Position numbers and translations under genes: made by a program
Source of the DNA: Desulfomicrobium sp. UBA5193
GTDB taxonomy: Bacteria > Desulfobacterota > Desulfovibrionia > Desulfovibrionales > Desulfomicrobiaceae
NCBI GenBank assembly: GCA_002412965.1
Contig: DHWB01000001.1
Span: 528-64,527, forward strand
Reading direction: 5' to 3'
Length of the DNA: 64,000 bases
Shown here: one piece after another, positions 42,002-50,200 of the stretch
How positions within the stretch are numbered: the stretch's first letter is position 1
How the letters are laid out: each line of letters starts with the position of its first letter
Notes under the pieces: model-generated
Told to the model about the DNA's origin: nothing
The model's input: the letters and a program-made list of their open reading frames with translations, nothing else
Database searches by the model: none

Positions 42002-42598
42002 TCATTCACTGGGCCGCACTGCGGAGAATTTTTCGAGGAAGAATTGCCAGAGTTTGTCGATATTCATGCCGGAGTGGCTGGAGATGAGCATGGGGGGCTT
42101 TTCCGTGCCCAGAAGGCGTTGCCAGGCGGCTTGATTCGCGTGCCGTACAGGTTGCTTGCATTTGTCGGCCTTGGTCATCACAGGAAACACCTCGATGCCT
42201 TGAGACTTGATGTACGTGATCAGATCAATGTCCAGAGCCTGCGGAGGGAGCCTTGAATCAAGCAGCGCGATAACACCGAAGAGTCTGGCGTTGTCCCGCA
42301 GGTATCTGGTGATGAGGGCGGCCCACTTGTCGCGCTCCGATTTGGAGCAGCGCGCATATCCGTACCCCGGCAGATCGACGAGATAGAACTCTTCAGGGCT
42401 GACCCTGTAAAAGTTCAGGCTGCGCGTTTTCCCTGGGGTAGAGCTGGTCTTGGCCAAGTTTTTTCTGCCGGTCAGTTTATTCAGGAGCGACGATTTTCCG
42501 ACATTGGATCGTCCGGCGAGAGCGAGTTGAGGAAGCGGCATTTCTCCCAGTTGGTCAATGGTGTAGATGGTCTTTTCTAAGATTACGGTGCTGGGCAT
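42002..42598 (-). CDS. engB: Ribosome-biogenesis GTPase EngB (YihA/YsxC)
   Basis: The 198-residue TRAFAC GTPase has G1 GRSNVGKSSLLN, G2 region KTSSTPGKTRSLNFY, G3 DLPGYGYAR and G4 MTKADKC. It acts in late assembly of the large ribosomal subunit. Start with GGAAGTTTC-ATG. Divergent from the lipoprotein gene at 42703. Confidence 0.93.
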   Translation of the reverse strand: MPSTVILEKTIYTIDQLGEMPLPQLALAGRSNVGKSSLLNKLTGRKNLAKTSSTPGKTRSLNFYRVSPEEFYLVDLPGYGYARCSKSERDKWAALITRYLRDNARLFGVIALLDSRLPPQALDIDLITYIKSQGIEVFPVMTKADKCKQPVRHANQAAWQRLLGTEKPPMLISSHSGMNIDKLWQFFLEKFSAVRPSE

Positions 42599-42702
42599 GA
42601 AACTTCCATTTCCTGGGGATAGGGTTCTTGACGAAATACGTTTCTATCAGGCAGTAATAGAAAGAATTGTCTTGGTTATCAATAATTAATTGGAGGCATA
42701 CT

Positions 42703-43518
42703 ATGCGTGCGTTGCTCGTGCTCTTGAGCGCCGTTTTCTTGTTGGGCGGGTGTTCCAAGGAAGTGAAGCCTGTTTCAACCACTACGACGTTGGAACCACT
42801 TGAGATCCGTGAGATGGCCAAGGTTGACCTGCTGCTCAGCGATTCAGACCTTGGCAAGTATATGGATACGGAGGAAGGGTTCTGGAAAGAAGCCCGCAAA
42901 GCTGGTTTGGTCAAGCTTTTCAATAAGATACTGAACAAGAACATTTCTCTTGTTCCCCTGGCGGGCACAACAGGCATTGACGGCGGGTATGGGCTTTACA
43001 CGCAGACTGGAGCTCTCGACACCCAGCAGGACGAAGAGACCGGTGACTTTGCGCAAAGTTTCATGCTTACCGCCTCGTTCAACAACGACCTGAGTGTGGG
43101 TGGCCAAATTGTTTCTTTGGAGGAAGGCAATTATGTGGCGGGTTCGGACCACATAGCCTACGCCATGCTTTATCAGGCCGTACCGCAGACCTTGCCCGCC
43201 TACGTGGTCATCGCCGAGCCTATTGCGGAGGTCGGATCCGATTTTTACAGGGTCATCGGCATGGCCGAAGTCATTCAGGTAACGAGGACCATTTTTGCCA
43301 TGCCCAAGGATCAGGGCGGTGCCACCGGTGCCATGTGTTCTCTTGAAATCGTGGTCAGTGATCGCGAGATCGAGGCTGGAGATCGTATTTTTCTCATGAA
43401 TTTGGACGTCACCGCCCTGGATTCAGGCGCCATCGTGACCGAGGACGGAGAGCCCGAGATCGTGCAGGTTCTCCCCCCTCACTCGGACACGGTGCAGGAG
43501 CCCAAGGAGAAGAAGTAG
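42703..43518 (+). CDS. Predicted lipoprotein of unknown function
   Basis: The 271-residue protein has lipoprotein signal MRALLVLLSAVFLLGGC (Cys17). The mature region has a Thr-rich linker and a beta-rich C-terminal part (VVIAEPIAEVGSDFYRVIGM; AGDRIFLMNLDVTALDSG) with features of small LysM/peptidoglycan-type or secretin-like envelope proteins, but no family is firm. AATTGGAGG precedes ATG 42703. It ends 3 bases before aroQ, so the two are co-transcribed. Confidence 0.75.
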   Translation: MRALLVLLSAVFLLGGCSKEVKPVSTTTTLEPLEIREMAKVDLLLSDSDLGKYMDTEEGFWKEARKAGLVKLFNKILNKNISLVPLAGTTGIDGGYGLYTQTGALDTQQDEETGDFAQSFMLTASFNNDLSVGGQIVSLEEGNYVAGSDHIAYAMLYQAVPQTLPAYVVIAEPIAEVGSDFYRVIGMAEVIQVTRTIFAMPKDQGGATGAMCSLEIVVSDREIEAGDRIFLMNLDVTALDSGAIVTEDGEPEIVQVLPPHSDTVQEPKEKK

Positions 43519-43521
43519 CAC

Positions 43522-43971
43522 ATGGAATTTGTGGTCATAAACGGCCCCAACCTGGGTTTTTTGGGTCAGCGTCAGCCGGAAATCTACGGTTCCACCGGTA
43601 TGGACGCGCTGCCCGGACTGGTTGACAGACTGCTCGGCGCTGATGCCCGGCGTGTCCGCTTGACGCAGTTTCAGTCCAATTCCGAAGGCGCGCTGATCGA
43701 TCGCCTGGAAGAGGCCTGGAAGGCCCGCACGGACGGCTTGATTGTGAACGCCGGGGCTTTCACGCACACCAGCTTGGCCTTGGCCGATTGCTTGGCCTGG
43801 ATCAAGATTCCCTGTGTCGAAGTCCATTTGAGCAACGTGCATGCCCGCCAGTCCAGTCTTCGCCATACGAGCCTCATCGCTCGACACTGCATCGGGGCTA
43901 TTGCCGGCTTTGGGATAATGAGCTATGCGCTCGCTGTCCAGGCGCTTTGGGAGCATCTGGGCCAGCCCTGA
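43522..43971 (+). CDS. aroQ: Type II 3-dehydroquinate dehydratase
   Basis: 149 residues. It has INGPNLGFLGQRQPEIYG with the flexible lid Arg/Tyr, QSNSEGALID, INAG-like VNAGAFTHTS and EVHLSNVHAR; these are the signature segments. It converts 3-dehydroquinate to 3-dehydroshikimate in aromatic synthesis. Coupled to the lipoprotein gene upstream. Confidence 0.95.
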   Translation: MEFVVINGPNLGFLGQRQPEIYGSTGMDALPGLVDRLLGADARRVRLTQFQSNSEGALIDRLEEAWKARTDGLIVNAGAFTHTSLALADCLAWIKIPCVEVHLSNVHARQSSLRHTSLIARHCIGAIAGFGIMSYALAVQALWEHLGQP

Positions 43972-44023
43972 GGCCAAGATCCATCGGCACCCGGGACAAA
44001 TCTATGGAGGAAGCAAGGCAAGC

Positions 44024-44581
44024 ATGTTAGCTACAAGTGATTTCAAGAAAGGCAAGAAGATAGAGATTGACGGCGCACCGTGTGAAATTCTGGAGTGCAA
44101 CCACTACAAACCGGGCAAGGGCGGCGCGTTCATGCGTACCAAGTACCGCAATCTGCTCACCGGTTCCGTGGTCGAACAGAACTTTCGGTCCGGGATCAAA
44201 TTTCCCAAACCCGACCTGGAAGTTCGGGAAATGCAGTATCTGTACAACGAAGGCGACAGCTATGCCTTTATGGATATGACCACCTTTGAGCAAATTTCCG
44301 TTCCGCATGATATCATCGGCGACAAGGGCGGCTTCCTGAAGGAGGCCCTGGCCTACAAGGTCATGCTGTATCAAGGGCGTCCTCTGGATCTGGAAATGTC
44401 CGGTTCGGTGGTCCTGGAAGTGACCATGACGGATCCCGGCATGAAGGGAGACACGGTTACGGGTGCCTCCAAGCCCGCAACCCTGGAAACAGGCCGAGTG
44501 GTCAACGTCCCGCTTTTTATCGAGATTGGAACCAAGATCAAGGTCAATACGGAAACGGGCGAATATCTCGGCCGCGAATAG
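44024..44581 (+). CDS. efp: Elongation factor P
   Basis: The 185-residue, three-domain EF-P begins MLATSDFKKGKKIEIDG. The tip loop HYKPGKGGAFMR holds the Lys that is modified in EpmAB-type systems. The C-terminus KVNTETGEYLGRE is typical. It relieves ribosome stalling at proline runs. ATG 44024 has AGGAAGCAAGGCAAGC upstream; longer frames lie in aroQ. Confidence 0.95.
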   Translation: MLATSDFKKGKKIEIDGAPCEILECNHYKPGKGGAFMRTKYRNLLTGSVVEQNFRSGIKFPKPDLEVREMQYLYNEGDSYAFMDMTTFEQISVPHDIIGDKGGFLKEALAYKVMLYQGRPLDLEMSGSVVLEVTMTDPGMKGDTVTGASKPATLETGRVVNVPLFIEIGTKIKVNTETGEYLGRE

Positions 44582-44602
44582 TTTGTTTGATCGAAAGCAT
44601 CC

Positions 44603-44634
44603 AAAAGGCCATGGAGAGCGCTCTATGGCCTTTT
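44603..44634 (+). terminator. Terminator after efp
   Basis: Stem AAAAGGCCAT/ATGGCCTTTT with a 12-base GC-paired loop, followed by GTTTTT. It also lies about 35 bases upstream of ftsK. Confidence 0.88.
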
Positions 44635-44668
44635 GTTTTTGCAACTGTCCCCGCATGGAAAGAAACGC

Positions 44669-46861
44669 ATGACAACAGACGGCAACAAACTCGTTCGGGA
44701 AATTTGCGCGCTGGTCTTTGCCTGTTCCCTGGCACTGGTGACCTTGGCTCTGTACTCCTTTTCGCCCGAGGATCCCGGCTTCAATCATCAGGCCGTGGCC
44801 GGTCACAAGACCAGCAATCTGATCGGCACCCTCGGCGCGTATGTGGCTGGCGGTCTGGTGGATCTTTGCGGCGCGGCGGCCTGGCTGTGGCCGGTGTTTT
44901 TTGCCCTGGTCGCGGCGGTGCTTTTCTTCCCACGGTTTCGGCCTTCTTGGTTGCGCTGGATCGGCGGCGTCCTCCTGGCCGTGCTCCTTCCGGTCTGGAT
45001 TCAATTCATTGTCCTGCGCATGGGTCTGCCCGGTACAGCCATGGTCAGCGGAGGATTCGTAGGCCGCTCCCTCCACTCGCTCTTGCTGCGAGTATTCGGT
45101 GAATATGGTTTTGTGCTGGTGGCCTTCTGCCTGACCCTCATAGGTGGTCGTCTCTTGGTCGGCATGCCTTACCGGGTCCTGCTCGAACACTGTGTCGCGT
45201 GGCAGGAGCGCATGCGCCACATGTATCGAAATGTAGTCACGTGGTGGCAAGGCACTGTTTCTGCAAAGCAAGCCCCACCGGTCAAGACTGAACGGGCTGC
45301 TTCGGCGAAGCCGATCAGACAGCCTGTGGAGGAGGCGCGCATGGAGCAGACTGTGGCTGTCCCCAAGGCCCGTCTGCCCAAACCGGTCAAGCCTTCTTCC
45401 TCGCCGATCCCGCATACCGCGAGTGACACCAGTCTGCCTCCGATAGAGCTCTTGGCGCCGGTTCCGGCTTCGCGCATCTCGATTTCGAGGTCACTCCTCG
45501 ACAAGCAGTCCCAGGCGCTGACGGCCTGTTTTGCAGATTTTGGCATTCAAGGCGAGGTGCAGGGCGTGCAGCCCGGACCGGTCATCACCATGTTCGAATT
45601 CAAGCCCGCCCCGGGCGTCAAGGTCAGCCGCATCGCCAACATGAGCGACGACCTGGCCCTGGCCCTCAAAGCGCGAGCCGTGCGCATCGTGGCCCCTCTG
45701 CCCGGGCGTGACACGGTGGGCATTGAAATTCCCAACGAACAGCGCCAGATTGTATATCTGCGCGAGATACTCGACGATCCGGCCTTTGCCGATACCAAGG
45801 CCCAACTCCCCCTGGCGCTTGGCTTGGACATCCAGGGCAACCCGAAGATCGCCGATCTGGCCAAGATGCCGCATATGCTCGTGGCCGGAGCCACGGGCGC
45901 GGGCAAGTCCGTCTGCCTCAACTGCCTGCTCCTGAGCATCGTCTACAAGCACGATCCCGAGCACGTGAAGTTGCTGCTTGTCGATCCCAAGCGCATCGAG
46001 CTGGCAGTCTATGGGACGCTTCCGCATCTGGTCCATCCCGTGGTCACGGACATGCATCTGGCCAAGAACGCCCTGGAATGGGCGGTCTATGAGATGGAGC
46101 AGCGCTACGAAGCCATGGCCAGAACGGGTGTGCGGCACATCACCACCTACAACCAGAAGCTCTCCGAGATGGGCGACGACCGTCCCGAAGACATGCGCGA
46201 CCTGAAGCCCTTTCCCTATCTCATCATCGTGGTCGACGAGCTGGCCGACATGATGATGACGGCGGCCAAGGAAGTCGAAGGCAGCATCGTCCGTCTGGCC
46301 CAGCTGGCCCGCGCTTCGGGTATCCATCTCATCCTGGCCACGCAGCGGCCCTCCGTCGACGTCGTCACGGGCATTATCAAGGCCAACTTTCCCTCGCGCA
46401 TCGCCTTTCAGGTCAGCTCCAAGCACGACTCGCGAACCATCCTCGACGGGATTGGCGCGGAATATCTCCTCGGCCACGGCGACATGCTCTTCAAGCTCAG
46501 CGGCGGCAATGTGCAGCGTGTGCACGGGGCTTTCGTGGGCGACGACGAGATCGCAAGGGTAGTCGAGTACTGGGAAAAACAGCGTCCCCAGCGTTTTGAA
46601 CTGGATTTTGCGGAGTGGAACACGGCAGGCGACAGCGGCCCCGAAGGCAATGGCGGCTCCAGCGACGTGCTGGACGACCCCAAATATGCCGAGGCCATCG
46701 ATTTTGTCTCGGATCAGGGGAGGGCGTCCATCTCTATGATCCAGCGCCGGCTGCGCATCGGCTTCAACCGCGCCGCGCGCTTCATCGAACAGATGGAGAT
46801 GGACGGGATCATCGGCCCGCAGGACGGCAGCAAGCCCCGGTTGGTGCGCAAGAAGGACTAG
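44669..46861 (+). CDS. ftsK: DNA translocase FtsK
   Basis: The 730-residue protein has four N-terminal membrane helices (about 15-170), a short linker (about 190-275), an alpha/beta motor domain with Walker A GATGAGKSVCLN and Walker B YLIIVVDELADMMM, and a C-terminal winged-helix gamma domain (AIDFVSDQGRASISMIQRRL). It pumps DNA at the septum and activates XerCD dimer resolution. Start MTTDGNK with GGAAAGAAACGC. Confidence 0.95.
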   Translation: MTTDGNKLVREICALVFACSLALVTLALYSFSPEDPGFNHQAVAGHKTSNLIGTLGAYVAGGLVDLCGAAAWLWPVFFALVAAVLFFPRFRPSWLRWIGGVLLAVLLPVWIQFIVLRMGLPGTAMVSGGFVGRSLHSLLLRVFGEYGFVLVAFCLTLIGGRLLVGMPYRVLLEHCVAWQERMRHMYRNVVTWWQGTVSAKQAPPVKTERAASAKPIRQPVEEARMEQTVAVPKARLPKPVKPSSSPIPHTASDTSLPPIELLAPVPASRISISRSLLDKQSQALTACFADFGIQGEVQGVQPGPVITMFEFKPAPGVKVSRIANMSDDLALALKARAVRIVAPLPGRDTVGIEIPNEQRQIVYLREILDDPAFADTKAQLPLALGLDIQGNPKIADLAKMPHMLVAGATGAGKSVCLNCLLLSIVYKHDPEHVKLLLVDPKRIELAVYGTLPHLVHPVVTDMHLAKNALEWAVYEMEQRYEAMARTGVRHITTYNQKLSEMGDDRPEDMRDLKPFPYLIIVVDELADMMMTAAKEVEGSIVRLAQLARASGIHLILATQRPSVDVVTGIIKANFPSRIAFQVSSKHDSRTILDGIGAEYLLGHGDMLFKLSGGNVQRVHGAFVGDDEIARVVEYWEKQRPQRFELDFAEWNTAGDSGPEGNGGSSDVLDDPKYAEAIDFVSDQGRASISMIQRRLRIGFNRAARFIEQMEMDGIIGPQDGSKPRLVRKKD

Positions 46862-46966
46862 GGGGAGGAGAAGAGATGCCTCCGGCGGGCAGGGGACTCG
46901 TCCCCTGCACCCCATATGCTGGTTGGGTGAGGCCGTTTCGTTTATGGCGCGGTTTGATGGCTGGGC

Positions 46967-47218
46967 TCAAACCTCTTCAAGAGGCGCGAATCTCGGTTGG
47001 ATTCGCCCTTCATGCGCCACAGTCTCCAGAAACATGGACAGGGGCCGGACCCACAGCCCCGTGTCGTTGTACAGAGGACGGTACACGACCATGTCCTCGA
47101 AACCTTCGCTATGCCGGGCCACGCCCAGCACCTCGTATTCCCCGCCCTTGAAATGCCGATAGCGTCCCGGACGCAGCCTCGTTTCTTCCTTGCTTGTCGC
47201 GCGATCAGTCATTGTCAT
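46967..47218 (-). CDS. DUF1653-family protein
   Basis: The 83-residue protein has LRPGRYRHFKGGEYEVLGVA, VVYRPLYNDTGLWVRPLSMF and the WVRP pattern that defines the DUF1653 fold (function unknown). Its start at 47218 lies within the end of the GH94 gene with an AAGGAAG site, so the two are coupled. It ends convergent with ftsK, separated by about 100 bases of sequence without a gene. Confidence 0.8.
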   Translation of the reverse strand: MTMTDRATSKEETRLRPGRYRHFKGGEYEVLGVARHSEGFEDMVVYRPLYNDTGLWVRPLSMFLETVAHEGRIQPRFAPLEEV

Positions 47219-50200
47219 GCCGATCTTCCTTCCGAACAAAGACTTCTCCTCCATTCATCCAGAGCTTCAGAACGCGCAATGTTCCTTTGGCGCTCAGAAT
47301 TGTCGGGTCCAGGTGTGGCTGTCCATCCTTCATGTTGATGCCCAGGATGCCGTATGCCGCCCAAAGCATTCGGGCTGCGGCCCCCGTGTACCAGCTCCAG
47401 CCGCCCCGGCCCTCGAAACCTGGCCCATAAAAGATGTCTGCTGGTTGCTGGTGTGGCGGCAGACCATAGGTCTGCAGTTCACCTTCCCGGGCGTGGGCGA
47501 GGGGAGAGATCTTGAGCCAAACCCGCAGGGCGTCACTGCGCCAACTGGCCGCCTTGGCCGGGTCGCCGCTTTCGGCCGCCTGGTTTGCGAGGACAGTCAA
47601 GGCATCCACCAGCCAGGACGCGCCGTGGGAATACTGGGCTCCGTTTTCGCGCACTCCGGGAGGGTAGTCCGCGATGCGACCGGGATAAGGTTTGGACTCC
47701 TCATCGAAGAACGGGGCCAGCAAGAGAACCATGTTGTCTTTTTCCAGACGGGAAAGTCCGGTCAGGAGCGCGGTTTCGCCCTGCTTCGGATCCACTGCAG
47801 CAGATAGAAGGGGCCAGGCCGAGCACAGCGCGTCGGCATAATCCAGAACCTCTCCCTTGTCGGATACGGCTCTGGCGAAATGATCTTCGCGCCACATGCC
47901 CTGCAGGGCCGCCCGAAGCCTTTGGGCCTGCGCCTCGTACGCTTCGGCTCGGGATCTTCCGTGGTACTGCGCAACCAGCGGCGTGATAGCGCGCAGCACG
48001 TCATGGAGGAAAAATCCCAGCCAGACGCTGGTGCCTTTCCCGTCCATGCCCACGGCGCTCAAGCCGTCATTCCAGTCATGAGCGCCCATCAGCGGCAGTC
48101 CGTTCTGTCCGAGGCGGGTCAGAGTCAGGTCCACTGTGCGCAGGCAGTGTTCCAGCAGTGTCCCGCTGTCCCGTGACTGTCTGGGCACAAAGGCTATCCC
48201 TTCCTGACCGTGCGGAATTCGCGGCCCTTCCAGGAAGGGGATGGATTCCTCCAGAATGCTGTGATCACCGCTGATCTCCACGTACCGGCACGTCATGTAG
48301 GCGAGCCACAGATGCGGGTCCGAGGCCCTGTTGCGGATGCCAAGGCCCGTCCTGCCGTCCCAGGTCTGATGCCACCATTGCAGCACGTCGCCTTCGCGGA
48401 ATTGCTGCTTGGCATGGAGCAGGATCTGGGCGCGGGCTTGCGCCGGTCTGAGGATGATCAGGGGCAGGGCGTCCTGAAGCTGATCCCGGAATCCGTAGGC
48501 GCCGCTTCGCTGTTGCGGTCCGAGTCGGCCCCACAGCCTGGCGGTCAGGGTCTGATAGGGCAACCACGTGTTGATCAGCCGGTCAAAGGCCGGACTGTTT
48601 GTCTGTACGCGGATCGCGCCCAGGAGATTCTGCCACCACAGTGTGGCGAGATCCTGGGCCTCCATGACATCCTCCGTCAGCGGCATGGTCGCCATGAGAC
48701 GGCGGCAGGTGGGGATGTCGGCGGCCTGGCCGATGAGAACGTGCATGCAGGCTTCGTCTCGAGCCGGCACGGTGATGGTCCCGGACAGGACCGCCACTCT
48801 GTAACCGTCATCCTCCTGGTTCAGGTCCGGTTCGCCGAATTCGACCATGTACGGGTCATGGAGGGTGCGGCCCTCGCCCAGGAACCGGTTCAGGTGCGTC
48901 TCCATGGAGGAGGCGGGCAGGCTTGAGCTGACAAAGGCCCAACCGTGCTGAAAGAGGTTTTCCGGGCGGCTGAAGAAGATCGCGTTCGCATCGGGGTCAG
49001 TTTCGGTCAGAATCTGATTGACGGAATCAACAGGCACATCGGCCAGAACCATCTGGGCAAAGAAGGTCACTGTGTAGGTGACGGGTCGGTCTGTGTCATT
49101 GATGATGCGCAGCAGACGGGCTTCCATGGTCCGGTCATGGAGTACGAAGGCTGTCAGATCGGTCGTGATGCCATCCCTGCTGTTGCGGAAGATGCAGTGA
49201 CCCAGGCCAAAGGTGACCTCGTAGTCGGCCTTCTTGTCGCGGAACGGGACGAAAGTTGGCGAGGAGATTTCGCCTGTTTCCATGTTGCGAAGGTAGAATA
49301 TCTGGCCTGGATCCTGAGTCGTCATGGAGTCCGGGGCGAAGGGCGTGAGGGCGTTCTGCTGCGAGTTGCCCATGAAGGAGGTGATGGCGCCGTCGTTGGT
49401 GGCCAGGGCGCCGTACCCGAGCTCGTTGACCATGAGGTGGGCCCAGCGGCGCGGGGTTTTCCAACCCAGGTGAAGTCTTTCGCCGTTCTCGGAGAAAGAG
49501 AACACCTCTTCGGGCGCGGGGTGCAGCATGGCGTCAACGGAGTACTCCTTGATTGTCCTTGATGGTTGCGTGAGCTTGGTCGGATGGACGACCGGCAGTT
49601 CTCCAAGTCCCAGTATCTGGCGCAGCATCAGCGTGCCTTGATCGGCAGTGGGCGCATAGCCGTCCACGAGCAGGATCTCTGCCGTCCCGCCGGGTTCAAG
49701 GTCCACGCAGATGCGCAGGCTGGCGATGGGATCAAAGGTGTAATGCAGGTCCCTGTCTTCCACGCCACGCGGCGCGGTGGTTAATCCGGCAGGGTCGCGC
49801 AGGGTGTTGTTGCCGATGAAAACGCTCCTGTTGTCTTCATATCCGGTCAGGCGCGCACTGGTTTGGTCCGGAATGTGGGCCGCATGAAAATAGACCTCTG
49901 GCGATGGCCGGGTGTCGCGAGGGTTGGAGGTCGCGGTCTTGAGCATGCGGTTTCTGCTGAAGATGGCCTGCAACTCAGGCACAAACCACGTGGCGATATG
50001 CTGGCGGTTGTAGAAAGGATGCCGCAACGGCGGGTTGGGATCGTTGAGACAGATCTCCCGGTATGAGGTCAATTCCAGGCGTCTGGGTCCAGCTTGCTTG
50101 TTGCTAAGTCGAATCCTGCAGATTTCCGCGTTCTGATTTGGCAGAACGATGACATCCGCGAAGGCCTCGATGCCTTCGCAGAGACAGGCCAGCCGGACCG